Both the position numbers and the translations under genes were made by a program. The notes under the pieces are model-generated. The model had not been told where the DNA came from. It worked only from the letters and a program-made list of their open reading frames with translations, and searched no databases. Positions 46,294 to 53,994 of a DNA stretch of 53,994 nucleotides are shown here, one piece after another. Origin of the DNA: Chloroflexota bacterium (lineage in GTDB: Bacteria > Chloroflexota > Dormibacteria > CF-121); contig VBFR01000195.1 in the NCBI GenBank assembly GCA_005889345.1, forward strand, positions 1 to 53,994. The letters run 5' to 3'. Each line of letters opens with the position of its first letter. Position 1 is the stretch's first letter.

Positions 46294-47379
46294 ATGCGAG
46301 CTGACCAATCGGCGCACCGGGTGGCCGCCTTGCGGGGGCGCCTGGTGGACCTGGAGCTGGACGGCGTCGTCGTTACGAGCCCGGAGAACATCCGGTATCT
46401 GTCGGGCTTCAGCGGTAGCCTCGCGTACCTGGTCATCAGCCGTACCGACGCGGAGATCCTGGGCGACAGCCGCTACTGGCTGCAAATGGAAGCCGAAGCA
46501 CCGGGTTTCACGCTCATCCGATCGGGCCCCTCGCACGGGCTCTGGGCGCTGGTCGCGCAACGTCTCAAGGCGCTGAAACTTGGGCGGGTCGGTTTCGACT
46601 CGCAACATCTGACGTTCGATCAGCATCAGCGGCTCTCCGGCGCGCTTGCTGCCGAGCACACCCTCGTGGCGATCGCGGGCCTGGTGGAGGAGCTGCGCAT
46701 CGTCAAGGCGCCCGAGGAGGTTGAGCTGCTGCGGTCGGTCGCTGGAATCGCGGGCCGGGCCTTCGATCGCGTCCGAGGGGCGATCCGGCCGGGGCTACGC
46801 GAGCGCGATGTCGCCTTCCTGCTGGAGCAGACCTTCCGCGAACTGGGAGCCGACGGTCCAGCCTTCGAGACGATCGTTGCCGCCGGGGAGCGCGGCGCCC
46901 TGCCGCACGGCCGCGCCTCGGACCGTGTGCTGGAGCGCGGCGACATGGTGGTCGTGGATTTCGGCGCCAGCGCCGCCGGCTACCACAGCGACACGACGAG
47001 AACCATCGTTCTCGGCGAGCCGACCACGGAGCAAGCCCGCGTCATCGAAGCCGTCCGTCAGGCGCAGCTCGAATCGATGGCCCTGATGAAGCCGGGTGTG
47101 ACCGCCGATACCGTCGACCGGCGGGCACGCGAGGTGCTCGCCGGCGAGACGCACGCCTTCGGCCATGGCCTGGGGCATGGCATCGGGTTACAGGTGCACG
47201 AGCGGCCCTTCCTGTCGCCCACCGACCACACGCCGCTGCGAGCCGGCATGGTGGTCACCAACGAGCCGGGGATCTACATCCCGGACTGGGGTGGCGTTCG
47301 CCTCGAGGAAATGGTGCTGGTCACAGAAGCCGGGCCGGAGGTGCTGACCTCGGCCTCCTGGGAGATCGGCGTCGGATGA
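46294..47379 (+). CDS. Xaa-Pro dipeptidase/aminopeptidase (M24)
   Basis: A 361-residue metallopeptidase. The N-terminal creatinase-like domain (ELDGVVVTSPENIRYLSGFSG) precedes the M24 domain with metal ligands in VVVDFGASAAGYHSDTTRTIVLG (two Asp), FGHGLGHGIGLQVHE (His) and NEPGIYIPDWGGVRLEEMVLV (two Glu). It removes N-terminal residues before Pro. ATG 46294 is eight bases after TATCAT. Its last four bases are shared with the next gene start (ATGA), forming an operon with two more genes. Confidence 0.95.
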   Translation: MRADQSAHRVAALRGRLVDLELDGVVVTSPENIRYLSGFSGSLAYLVISRTDAEILGDSRYWLQMEAEAPGFTLIRSGPSHGLWALVAQRLKALKLGRVGFDSQHLTFDQHQRLSGALAAEHTLVAIAGLVEELRIVKAPEEVELLRSVAGIAGRAFDRVRGAIRPGLRERDVAFLLEQTFRELGADGPAFETIVAAGERGALPHGRASDRVLERGDMVVVDFGASAAGYHSDTTRTIVLGEPTTEQARVIEAVRQAQLESMALMKPGVTADTVDRRAREVLAGETHAFGHGLGHGIGLQVHERPFLSPTDHTPLRAGMVVTNEPGIYIPDWGGVRLEEMVLVTEAGPEVLTSASWEIGVG

Positions 47380-48035
47380 CCCCGGCGGAGGCGCTGCGCG
47401 AAAAGCTCGCTGTTTCGATCTTTCCCGACGATCTTTTCGGCGAGAACTGCTACCTGATCCGGCGGCGGGACACGACGGCCGCGCTCGCCGTCGATCCGGG
47501 CTTGCAGGTCGACCGCGTGCTGGAGCGCGTTCTTAAGGAACGGCTCACCGTGGAGCGGATCCTCGTGACCCACGGGCACATCGACCACGTGGGCGGTGTT
47601 CCCAAACTGCACCAAGAGACCGGTGCGCCGGTCGGGATGCATCCCGATGATCTCGCGATCCTCGATTGGGAGCGATTCGGCCAGCTACCCTTTGTGCCCC
47701 CTGGCTTTGCGCCCTTTTCCATCGACACCGACCTGGCCCACGATACGGCCCTGTCGTTCCAGGACGTGAGCCTACGGGTACTGCACACGCCGGGCCACAC
47801 CCAGGGATCGGTCTGCTTTCTCTTCGGGCTGGACTGCTACGCGGGCGACACCCTGTTCCAGCGTGGCATCGGCCGGACCGACCTGCCCGGGGGGGACACG
47901 CACAAGATCGTCTTCAGCATTCGCAACGTGCTCTATCGCCTGCCGCGCAAGACCGTGGTCTATCCAGGCCACGGGCCCTCGACGACGATCGAAGAAGAAA
48001 TGCTGTTGAACCCCTTCGTCCCGGCCGATCGCTGA
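47376..48035 (+). CDS. Metallo-beta-lactamase-fold hydrolase, glyoxalase II-like
   Basis: A 219-residue hydrolase with the full metal pattern VTHGHIDHVGGVPKLHQE, LHTPGHTQGSVCFLFGLDCYAGDTLFQ and YPGHGPSTTIEEEM. This is close to hydroxyacylglutathione hydrolase-type thioesterases. The substrate is not clear, and glutathione would be unusual in a Gram-positive-like lineage. It is translationally coupled to the M24 gene. Confidence 0.93.
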   Translation: MTPAEALREKLAVSIFPDDLFGENCYLIRRRDTTAALAVDPGLQVDRVLERVLKERLTVERILVTHGHIDHVGGVPKLHQETGAPVGMHPDDLAILDWERFGQLPFVPPGFAPFSIDTDLAHDTALSFQDVSLRVLHTPGHTQGSVCFLFGLDCYAGDTLFQRGIGRTDLPGGDTHKIVFSIRNVLYRLPRKTVVYPGHGPSTTIEEEMLLNPFVPADR

Positions 48036-48932
48036 GTGCGCATCGCCTCGCTGCTGCCCAGCGCGACGGAAATCGTCTGCTCGCTTGGCCTTGAGAACGA
48101 CCTGGTCGCAATAACGCATGAGTGCGATTACCCGGAGTCGGTCCGTGGCAAGCCGGTGCTCACCCGCAGCGTGCTGTCGGAAACGAGCTCCAGTGCCGAG
48201 GTGGATCGGCACATTCGGGCGCTGGTCCACGAGGGGAGCAGTATCTACGCGCTCGATGCGCCGCTCCTCGAGGCGCTCCATCCCGACCTGATCCTCACGC
48301 AGGAACTCTGCGAGGTCTGCGCCGTCTCCTATCCGATCGTGGAGCGGGCTGCGCGCCGGCTGGGGTCGTCACCCCAGCTCGTCTCGCTCGAACCGGAAAG
48401 TCTCGAGGACGTCTTCGAGAATATTCTCTTTGTTGGACGACTGGTCGGCCGGCCTGATGCGGCGAAGCAGGTCTGCGATGCGCTTCGTCGGCGAGTCGCG
48501 GCCGTCCAGCAACGGGTCGCCGGCCGCACCCGACGGAAGGTGGTCTGCCTCGAGTGGATCGACCCGCCCTTCAACTGCGGTCACTGGACCCCGGAGCTCG
48601 TCACCATCGCGGGCGGCGACGAGCGGCTTGGCGTGGCGCGCCACGCGGCGCATGCAATCGATTGGCAGCAGGTGATCGACGCCGATCCCGAGGTCGTGGT
48701 CGTGATGGCGTGCGGCTTTACTCTGGACCGCAGCCTGCGCGAGCTCGAGACCGCCCGCGGGCGCTTCGATGCGCTCGCAGCGCAGACCTGGGTGGTTGAC
48801 GGCAACGCCTTCTTCAGCCGGCCGGGTCCACGGCTCGTGGACAGCGTCGAGATCATGGCGGGCATCCTTCACCCGAGTGCCGTCGATCCGCCGCCGCGAT
48901 CGGTGGCCCGCCGCCTCCAACCGGTGCGTTAG
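48036..48932 (+). CDS. Cobalamin-binding protein, BtuF-like, without signal peptide
   Basis: A 298-residue protein of the BtuF/helical-backbone periplasmic binding fold: VRIASLLPSATEIVCSLGLENDLVAITHECDYP and LHPDLILTQELCEVCAVSYP are typical of the cobalamin-binding cluster. There is no signal peptide or lipobox, so the product should stay in the cytoplasm, as some annotated cobalamin-binding proteins do. GTG 48036 lies directly behind the TGA of the preceding gene. No BtuCD transporter is nearby. Confidence 0.85.
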   Translation: MRIASLLPSATEIVCSLGLENDLVAITHECDYPESVRGKPVLTRSVLSETSSSAEVDRHIRALVHEGSSIYALDAPLLEALHPDLILTQELCEVCAVSYPIVERAARRLGSSPQLVSLEPESLEDVFENILFVGRLVGRPDAAKQVCDALRRRVAAVQQRVAGRTRRKVVCLEWIDPPFNCGHWTPELVTIAGGDERLGVARHAAHAIDWQQVIDADPEVVVVMACGFTLDRSLRELETARGRFDALAAQTWVVDGNAFFSRPGPRLVDSVEIMAGILHPSAVDPPPRSVARRLQPVR

Positions 48933-49090
48933 CCGCCAAAGGCGAAGCGAAAGAAGGCGGCTGCGATCAGGATCAGCAGGATGCCGCCGCCGAGCAAGAG
49001 AATCAGCGCGGCGAGCGTGAAGCCGATCGCGCGGCCGAAGGCGAGTCGCAGCTCCTCCTTGGCGGCGCGGTCTTCGCCGGCGTCGCTCAT
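48929..49090 (-). CDS. Small membrane protein, translationally coupled
   Basis: A 53-residue peptide: a charged N-terminus (SDAGEDRAAKEELRLAFGRAIG) followed by one hydrophobic helix (FTLAALILLLGGGILLILIAAAFFRF). ATG 49090 overlaps the TGA of the upstream gene as ATGA, which supports its reality. Its stop overlaps the BtuF-like gene stop by four bases, convergently. No family is known. Confidence 0.6.
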   Translation of the reverse strand: MSDAGEDRAAKEELRLAFGRAIGFTLAALILLLGGGILLILIAAAFFRFAFGG

Positions 49091-49536
49091 CGGAGTGACA
49101 ATCTCGCCGCCCTTTCCACGCCGGGGGCGGCTGATGGGAACGGACCACGCGGCGGACCCAAATCGGACAGGGTCCATTGGTCGACCGTTTGCAGCCCCGC
49201 CTCAAGCTGCCCTACCAGGGCCGCCGATGGCGCGCGCCGATCGTACACGCCAATCTTCTCGGAGCGCAGCCGGCGGGTCTTCATCGCGCGGTCGTCGACC
49301 CACCAGGTGGTGCTGACATCGAGGACATGGCCGGTGCGCTCCCGGTAGCTGATCGTGATCACGGCCTGGCCACCCACGCGGCGCGCGAAGCGTAGCTCCC
49401 AGGATGGCTTTCCTCGACGGTAGCGGTCGATCAGCAGATCGTGCTCGAGGGCAAACGCCTCGATCGCCGGTGCGACCGCGCGGAAGGCGTCCACGATCTG
49501 GATGGGGATGGGCGAGAGCCGGGTCGCGGGCGCCAC
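49087..49536 (-). CDS. Hypothetical protein, coupled to a small membrane protein
   Basis: A 149-residue soluble protein without a recognisable family. It has an alpha/beta look (IDRYRRGKPSWELRFARRVGGQAVITISYRERTG) with a Trp-rich beta strand (DVSTTWWVDDRAMKTRR). A TAGAAT box lies seven bases before GTG 49536, so it is leaderless, and it shares an ATGA with the next gene. The divergent neighbour is the CoA-binding protein gene. Confidence 0.65.
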   Translation of the reverse strand: MAPATRLSPIPIQIVDAFRAVAPAIEAFALEHDLLIDRYRRGKPSWELRFARRVGGQAVITISYRERTGHVLDVSTTWWVDDRAMKTRRLRSEKIGVYDRRAPSAALVGQLEAGLQTVDQWTLSDLGPPRGPFPSAAPGVERAARLSLR

Positions 49537-49550
49537 AGTGCGAATTCTAG

Positions 49551-49563
49551 GTCAGGGTCGCGA
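49551..49563 (+). repeat. Partial copy of the palindromic promoter element
   Basis: GTCAGGGTCGCG at the left end, then the sequence departs (AGGCTAGC). It lies upstream of TAGAGT (49576-49581) and of the CoA-binding protein start. This is the left half-site only. Confidence 0.5.
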
Positions 49564-49583
49564 GGCTAGCGTCTGTAGAGTGA

Positions 49584-49994
49584 ATGCGTGGACCCGCAGT
49601 GGTGGACGTCGCTGAAAAGATCCTGAGCTCGGCGAAGACGATTGCGGTCGTCGGCCTCAGCGCCAACCCGCGTCGGCCCAGCCACGGTGTCGCGAGCTAC
49701 CTGCAGCGGGCGGGCTATCGCATCATCCCGGTCAATCCCAACGTCGAGGAGGTGCTGGGTGAGCACGCCTATCCGAGCTTGCGTGACATCCCGCAGCCTG
49801 TCGACGTGGTCGAGGTCTTTCGGCGGTCGGAGTTCGTGGGACCTATCGTGGACGACGCGATCGCCATCAGGGCGACTGCCGTCTGGCTGCAGGACGGCGT
49901 CATCGACGAGGCCGCCGCGGCGCGCGCTCGCGCGTCGGGCCTCGATGTCGTGATGGACGACTGCATGATGCGCCGCCACGCCCAGCGGTTCTAA
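49584..49994 (+). CDS. CoA-binding domain protein
   Basis: A 136-residue Rossmann-fold protein of the small CoA-binding group: TIAVVGLSANPRRPSHGVASYLQRAGYRIIPVNPNVEEVLGEHAYPSLRDIP matches the N-terminal CoA-binding half of succinyl-CoA synthetase-like proteins. AVWLQDGVIDEAAAARARASGLDVVMDDCMMRRH is the C-terminal signature with a conserved Cys. ATG 49584 is only two bases past TAGAGT, so GTG 49599 or 49602 may be the actual start. Confidence 0.88.
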   Translation: MRGPAVVDVAEKILSSAKTIAVVGLSANPRRPSHGVASYLQRAGYRIIPVNPNVEEVLGEHAYPSLRDIPQPVDVVEVFRRSEFVGPIVDDAIAIRATAVWLQDGVIDEAAAARARASGLDVVMDDCMMRRHAQRF

Positions 49995-51109
49995 GGTCGG
50001 CGCGCCCGCAGGCGCAATTCGGCGATCTCTTCGGCCGCGCGCCGGTTGGAGACCTTCTCGCGCCGCGCCCGCTCGAGCAGCTCGCGCGTCGTACTGCGGA
50101 GTTGACGGCTGGTTACCGTGAAGATCGAATCGAGATTGGGCTCGAGTCGCTTCTCCAGCAGGCCGCAGAAAAGAAAAGCCGCGGCGGCATTGGCGACGAA
50201 GTCGGGCAGGATCGTGATCCCGCGCGCTTCGAGTTGCGCTTCGGCCTCCGGTGTCACGGGGTTGTTCGCGGCCTCGACCAGCAGGCGGCAGTTGATGCCC
50301 GCCTGGTTGTCGATGCGGATCGCGTTCCCGATGGCTGCCGGGATCATGATGTCCACGCGATGGCTGAGCCAGGCGGGCTCAGGTTCCTGGCGCGTTCCGG
50401 GCTTGAGGTGTTTGCGATCGACCCGGCCGTAGCGGTCGCGGATCGAGAGCAGGTGCGGCACGTCCAGGCCGTCCTCGTCGACGATGGTCCCCTCGATATC
50501 GGCCACCACGGTGATACGGGCCCGAGCGCGGTCGAGATAGCGCGCGGCGGCGCCCCCCACGTTGCCGAACCCCTGGAGCGCCACCGTCGCGCCCCTCAGC
50601 GGCACGCCCAGCACGTCGGACGCTTCCGCCGTGCACTCCGCCACACCATAGCCGGCGATCAGCTCGGTGATGGGGATGCCTTCGCTGGTTAGGGCCAGGG
50701 CCTGCTTGACACGGCTGAGCCCGGCCCCTCCTTCAGTCTTGAATCCCGCCTGCAGTGGGTGCGTCAAGCCGGCGAGCTGGCAGGCGGCGATAATGTCGTC
50801 CTCACGTGTCCCCAGGTCCGCGCCGGTCGCATAGCGCTCGGCGATGAAGGGACGGATCGCCTCGATGAAGCCACGCAGCACGGCGGGCGCCTGGGCCGAC
50901 GCGGGATCGCAGTCGATCCCCGACTTGGCGCCGCCGTAGGGGATGTCGAGAACGGCCATCTTGTGCGACATGGTGCGTGCCAGCTGGGTGACCTCGTCGA
51001 CCGTTACGCCCGGGCGCATGCGGATGCCGCCGGAGCACATGCCGCCGACGAGGCGATCGATGACGAACCATCCGCGGGCGCCCGTCGCCTGATCGTGCCA
51101 TTCACTCAC
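49991..51109 (-). CDS. Glu/Leu/Phe/Val dehydrogenase family (glutamate dehydrogenase-like)
   Basis: A 372-residue amino acid dehydrogenase. The catalytic Lys is in IPYGGAKSGIDCDP (GGAK), the nucleotide-binding segment is VALQGFGNVGGAAARYLD, and IMIPAAIGNAIRIDNQAGINCRLLVEAANNPVT is the family C-terminal motif. It is shorter at the N-terminus than the usual 410-450 residues: GTG 51109 gives SEWHDQATGARGWFVIDRLVGG. Substrate specificity cannot be decided. It follows the csaA-like gene by 26 bases on the same strand. Confidence 0.9.
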   Translation of the reverse strand: MSEWHDQATGARGWFVIDRLVGGMCSGGIRMRPGVTVDEVTQLARTMSHKMAVLDIPYGGAKSGIDCDPASAQAPAVLRGFIEAIRPFIAERYATGADLGTREDDIIAACQLAGLTHPLQAGFKTEGGAGLSRVKQALALTSEGIPITELIAGYGVAECTAEASDVLGVPLRGATVALQGFGNVGGAAARYLDRARARITVVADIEGTIVDEDGLDVPHLLSIRDRYGRVDRKHLKPGTRQEPEPAWLSHRVDIMIPAAIGNAIRIDNQAGINCRLLVEAANNPVTPEAEAQLEARGITILPDFVANAAAAFLFCGLLEKRLEPNLDSIFTVTSRQLRSTTRELLERARREKVSNRRAAEEIAELRLRARRP

Positions 51110-51135
51110 CAGGTAAGGGGTCAGCGGCGGAACGC

Positions 51136-51483
51136 TCAGAAGACACGACCCCCGAGCGGGACGTCGACGGTGGGAGCGAGCAGGACCACGGCGCCGTTCG
51201 GATCGGGCACCCCCAGCACGAGGACCTCGGAGCGGACCAGACCAATCTGTCGTGCCGGAAAGTTCACGACGGCGATGACCAGCCTGCCGAGCAGATCCTC
51301 CGGTCGGTAGTGCACCGTCAGCTGGGCGCTGGAGCTCCGGATGCCGAGCGGCCCAAAATCGATGCGAAGCTTGTAGGCCGGCTTGCGGGCTTGCGGAAAG
51401 GGCTCGGCTAGAAGGACCCGGCCGACGCGCATGTCGACCCGCTCGAAGTCCGCGATGTCAATGATGGTCGCCTCGCCCAACAT
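51136..51483 (-). CDS. tRNA-binding domain protein, CsaA-like
   Basis: A 115-residue protein beginning IIDIADFERVDMRVGRVLLAEPFPQARKPAYKLRIDFGPLGIRSSSAQL and ending SEVLVLGVPDPNGAVVLLAPTVDVPLGGRVF. This is the complete OB-fold tRNA-binding domain of the CsaA group, described as a chaperone or tRNA-binding factor. ATG 51483 lies four bases after TACACT; TTG 51480 at seven bases is an alternative. It is divergent from the aminotransferase gene with only 23 bases between. Confidence 0.9.
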   Translation of the reverse strand: MLGEATIIDIADFERVDMRVGRVLLAEPFPQARKPAYKLRIDFGPLGIRSSSAQLTVHYRPEDLLGRLVIAVVNFPARQIGLVRSEVLVLGVPDPNGAVVLLAPTVDVPLGGRVF

Positions 51484-51506
51484 GCCTAGTGTAGTGTGCC
51501 CAAAGT
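51484..51506. promoter_or_regulatory. 23-bp divergent promoter region
   Basis: Only 23 bases separate the start codons of the CsaA-like and the aminotransferase genes. The -10-like boxes are TACACT (51488-51493, minus strand) and TAGTGT (51492-51497, plus strand). They overlap, so RNA polymerase cannot occupy both. Confidence 0.55.
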
Positions 51507-52637
51507 ATGCCGCTCACGCCGCAGGAGATGCGAGCGCTATATCCCATCGCGCGCCGCTACGCCTATCTCGATCACGCCAATATCGCACCGCTGGCGACCC
51601 CGGTCCGCTCCACGATGGACGTCTTCCTCGGGCGGCTGACCGAGGAACCGTTCGACCTGGAGCACTGGGAGCGCTTTCGCACCCAGGTTCGCGGACGGGT
51701 TGCGGAGCTGCTGTCGGTCGGGCCGGAGTCGATCGCCTTCACCAAGAACACGACGTCGGGGCTCGGCCTGGTGGCGGCCGGTCTCGATTGGGAGGCGGGT
51801 GACAACATCGTCGGCGTTGACAGGGAATTTCCCGCCAACATCTATCCCTGGATGGGACTCAAGCGCAAAGGCGTCGAGCTCCGCCTCTACCGGGCCGAGC
51901 ATGGGCGCATCGACGTCAAGGCCCTGGTGCGGCTCTGCGACCAACGCACTCGCGTCCTGGCCATCAGCGCGGTCCAATTCTGGAGCGGGTTTCGGACCGA
52001 CCTGGCCGCGCTCGGCACCGCGCTCAAGGCCCGTGATGTCTTGCTGGTGGTCGACGCGATCCAGGCGGCCGGCGCGGTCCGGCTTGACCTGCGAGCCACG
52101 CCGGTCGACTTCCTCTGCGCGGGTGCCCAGAAGTGGCTGTTGGGTCCGATCGGCGTGGGTTTCGCATACGTCGGACCGCGAATGCTCGAGCGGTTGACGC
52201 CAGTGACGGTCGGCGCCGACAGCGTGGTGCACGACGAGGAGTACTTTGTCTATGACCTCACGCTCAAGCCGGATGCCCGTCGCTTCGAGGAGACGGCCCC
52301 CAATTATCCGGGCATTCTGGGCATGGGAGCCGCCGTCAACCTCCTGCTGCGCGCCGGTATCGAGGCGGTCGAAAACGGCGTGCTTCGGCTGGCCGACCGG
52401 CTGCGCGACGAACTACCGAACCGCGGCTACGAGCTGGTGCTGAAACCGACGCTTGCATCCGAGCGTTCTGGCATCGTGTCATTTCGTCATCCACGGATGG
52501 TGCCGGCGGAGCTGCACACCCGCTTACGGGAGGCCGGCGTCATCATCTCGCTGCGCGGTGATTTCCTTCGTGCCTCGCCCCACTACTACAACAGTGACGA
52601 GGATCTCGATCGCCTGCTCGAGGCGCTGCCGCAGTGA
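51507..52637 (+). CDS. Class V aminotransferase (cysteine desulfurase/epimerase-like)
   Basis: A 376-residue PLP enzyme. SIAFTKNTTSGLGLVAAGLDWEAGD, DVLLVVDAIQAAGAVRLDL and the Lys in FLCAGAQKWLLGPIGVGFAYVGPRM mark fold type I, class V. The C-terminus VIISLRGDFLRASPHYYNSDEDLDRLLEAL is close to the isopenicillin N epimerase/CsdA-like group. ATG 51507 is nine bases after TAGTGT. It is followed directly by a DUF2127 gene with ATGA-type overlap, in which the start is GTG. Confidence 0.92.
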   Translation: MPLTPQEMRALYPIARRYAYLDHANIAPLATPVRSTMDVFLGRLTEEPFDLEHWERFRTQVRGRVAELLSVGPESIAFTKNTTSGLGLVAAGLDWEAGDNIVGVDREFPANIYPWMGLKRKGVELRLYRAEHGRIDVKALVRLCDQRTRVLAISAVQFWSGFRTDLAALGTALKARDVLLVVDAIQAAGAVRLDLRATPVDFLCAGAQKWLLGPIGVGFAYVGPRMLERLTPVTVGADSVVHDEEYFVYDLTLKPDARRFEETAPNYPGILGMGAAVNLLLRAGIEAVENGVLRLADRLRDELPNRGYELVLKPTLASERSGIVSFRHPRMVPAELHTRLREAGVIISLRGDFLRASPHYYNSDEDLDRLLEALPQ

Positions 52638-53170
52638 CCCTGTGGCAGAAGATCAAACGCGAGCTCGGCCGCGAGACGCAACCGGTCGATACGGTGGTGC
52701 GGCTCATCATCCTGGAACGCGCCATCCGCGGCAGCCTGGTGTTCATCCTCGGAATCGCGTTGCTGACCCGGAGCCGCAGTGTGGTTTCGCTGGTCCGACA
52801 GTGGGTGGCCGAGCTGGACGTCAACCCAGAACGGCGATTGATCCCGCGCATCCTGATCACGGTGCTGCGCCCCATCGGCGAATTTTCCACGCGCACCGTG
52901 CTGCTCATCGGGATCGGCGCGCTGCTGTTTGGGCTGCTGGAGCTTACCGAAGCGGTCGGGCTGGCGCGTCGCCGCCGCTGGGCTGAGTACCTGACCGTCA
53001 TCGCCGGGTGTATCGGCATTCCACTCGAGGTCTCGGAAGTCCTCAACCGCCAGACGCCGGTGCGCGTCAGCATTCTGCTGATCAATGTGGCGATCGTGAT
53101 CTACCTCGCCTGGCAGAAACACCTCTTCGGTCTGCGTGGCGGCGTCGCCACCGAGACCGAAACGAGCTAG
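52634..53170 (+). CDS. DUF2127 membrane protein
   Basis: A 178-residue membrane protein with four helices (about residues 22-45, 95-115, 120-140, 145-165). IILERAIRGSLVFILGIALL and VLLIGIGALLFGLLELTEAVGLARRRRWAEYLTVIAGCIGIPLEVSEVL are the DUF2127 hallmarks. The function is not known. GTG 52634 overlaps the aminotransferase stop. The stop overlaps the next convergent gene by four bases. Confidence 0.85.
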   Translation: MTLWQKIKRELGRETQPVDTVVRLIILERAIRGSLVFILGIALLTRSRSVVSLVRQWVAELDVNPERRLIPRILITVLRPIGEFSTRTVLLIGIGALLFGLLELTEAVGLARRRRWAEYLTVIAGCIGIPLEVSEVLNRQTPVRVSILLINVAIVIYLAWQKHLFGLRGGVATETETS

Positions 53171-53535
53171 CGGCTGAGCGGGATACCGACGCCGGAGACG
53201 CCGAGCGGCTCGGCATGGCGGGTGAGCATGCCGACGACGAAACCCAGCACACGATCGGCGGATGGCCCGTCCGAGATGGTGGCGAGTAGGGTTGGCTCGG
53301 GGTTCTTGAAGGCGCCCAGCAAGCCGGCCCTGGCGGCGCGGCTGAAACTCGGTGTGCCCGCCGGCACGAAGGTCACGCGAATTTTCGTGTAGCGGTCACC
53401 GGCGTGCACCAGGGTGAAGGGCGCCTGCTTCTGGATCTGCCAGGCGCGGATCTCTTCATTCTTCAGCCGCCGCTTGAGGGTGGCGATGAATTTCTTGCCC
53501 CCCGGATCACGGTCGGCGTAGATCGCGACCTGCAC
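53167..53535 (-). CDS. Hypothetical protein
   Basis: A 122-residue soluble protein of unknown family: QVAIYADRDPGGKKFIATLKRRLKNEEIRAWQIQKQ suggests an alpha/beta start. There are no Cys and no membrane segment. GTG 53535 lies six bases after TATCAT (53542-53547, minus strand); the GTG at 53541 is adjacent to the box, so I start at 53535. It is separated by 38 bases from the next gene on the same strand. Confidence 0.6.
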   Translation of the reverse strand: MQVAIYADRDPGGKKFIATLKRRLKNEEIRAWQIQKQAPFTLVHAGDRYTKIRVTFVPAGTPSFSRAARAGLLGAFKNPEPTLLATISDGPSADRVLGFVVGMLTRHAEPLGVSGVGIPLSR

Positions 53536-53573
53536 GCCCACATGATACCTAGTGGCGTGCGGCTATATCTGGG

Positions 53574-53994
53574 TTAGGTCTTGCCCAGATTCTCGAAGAA
53601 GCGCCGCATCGCGGTCCGGACCGGTTGCGCTTCGGCAGGCTTCTCGACGCCGGCCGATGGGGTCGTCTGCCCGCGGATGGCGCGCAGCTCAGCCCGGTTC
53701 TGCTGCCAGACCACCCAGACGCGCTGCACGGCAGTGAAGTTGGTGCCGACCGCCAGGACGAGCAGTGCCACCGTCAGCGGTGACCAGGGCCCGAACCTGA
53801 TGCCGATCGATTCGAGCAGCAGGCCCGCGACGATGATGACGACCCGCTCCGGCCGGGCGAGGATCCCCACGTCGCAGGTGAAGCCGAGACTTTGCGCCCG
53901 CGCCCGGACGCAACTCCCCAAGAATTCCCCGCCCAGCGCGATCAAGACAATGATCGGCTTCAGGCCGTCGTGGTGTCGAAGGAAGTAGATCAGG
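53574..53994 (-). CDS. CDP-alcohol phosphatidyltransferase, C-terminal part (runs off window)
   Basis: The frame is open to the right end of the window, and its N-terminus, with the CDP-alcohol motif, lies outside. The visible part starts LIYFLRHHDGLKPIIVLIALGG and contains SCVRARAQSLGFTCDVGILARPERVVIIVAGLLLE, the conserved C-terminal section of archaetidyl/phosphatidyl-inositol phosphate synthases. The tail has two helices, then a polar segment. It is probably a phospholipid head-group synthase; the substrate is uncertain. Confidence 0.85.
   Translation of the reverse strand, partial: LIYFLRHHDGLKPIIVLIALGGEFLGSCVRARAQSLGFTCDVGILARPERVVIIVAGLLLESIGIRFGPWSPLTVALLVLAVGTNFTAVQRVWVVWQQNRAELRAIRGQTTPSAGVEKPAEAQPVRTAMRRFFENLGKT

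Noticed and set aside
51823-51836. GGGAATTTCCCGCC, similar to the palindromic element
   Set aside because: It encodes conserved residues of the aminotransferase (REFPAN) and lacks the GTCAGGGTCGCG part.

Overview
The window is about 54 kb of one high-GC bacterial chromosome, densely packed with genes on both strands. GTG and TTG starts are common, stop/start overlaps are frequent, and there is no rRNA, tRNA, CRISPR array, insertion sequence or prophage that I can see. The mix of genes (DUF222-HNH protein, DUF5667 anti-sigma-like protein, Ycf45-like R3H ATPase, c-di-AMP sensor next to tmk, PdxS/PdxT, YvcK, MoxR/DUF58/transglutaminase) suggests a Gram-positive-like or monoderm high-GC lineage. 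My best guess is Chloroflexota or Dormibacterota-like soil bacteria. That is an inference from gene families; no marker here settles it.

Layout. 1-3.7 kb: the 3' part of dnaB, interrupted by a 418-residue intein in its P-loop, then purA. 3.7-11.6 kb: an RnfD/NqrB-like membrane protein, a BNR-repeat exported protein, a RidA protein, a two-component system, a PAP2-type membrane phosphatase and YvcK. 11.7-16.9 kb: ilvE, glycerate kinase, a histidine-rich small protein, a VOC protein, an ECF sigma factor with its own zinc-finger tail, and a SHOCT-tailed protein. 16.9-24.1 kb: two solute-binding lipoproteins with no permeases, TldD, PmbA/TldE and a gamma-glutamyl hydrolase, which look like a peptide-handling group. 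24.1-29.9 kb: a DUF222-HNH protein, a small cysteine-rich gene broken by a frameshift, lon, adk and a GT51 transglycosylase. 29.9-35.8 kb: pdxS-pdxT-GNAT-R3H ATPase, then tmk-c-di-AMP sensor-DUF554. 35.8-41.6 kb: a MoxR-DUF58-transglutaminase operon and a beta-lactamase-fold hydrolase. 41.7-54 kb: selD, sigma factor/DUF5667, lspA, a GAF-like protein, an M24 peptidase operon, a CoA-binding protein, glutamate dehydrogenase, CsaA, an aminotransferase and the end of a CDP-alcohol phosphatidyltransferase.

Four observations stand out. (1) selD is itself a selenoprotein gene: an in-frame TGA at codon 18 replaces the catalytic Cys, and a hairpin follows it. (2) A roughly 30-bp palindromic element recurs in the promoters of at least three transcription units (PAP2, tmk, and the divergent MBL/selD pair). 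Four full copies and one partial copy are present. (3) About twenty start codons lie only 6-10 bases downstream of a TANNNT box, with no Shine-Dalgarno sequence, so leaderless mRNA seems to be the default for first genes of operons. Exported or operon-internal genes keep a clear GGAG-type site. (4) DnaB carries an intein exactly between the Walker A lysine and threonine.
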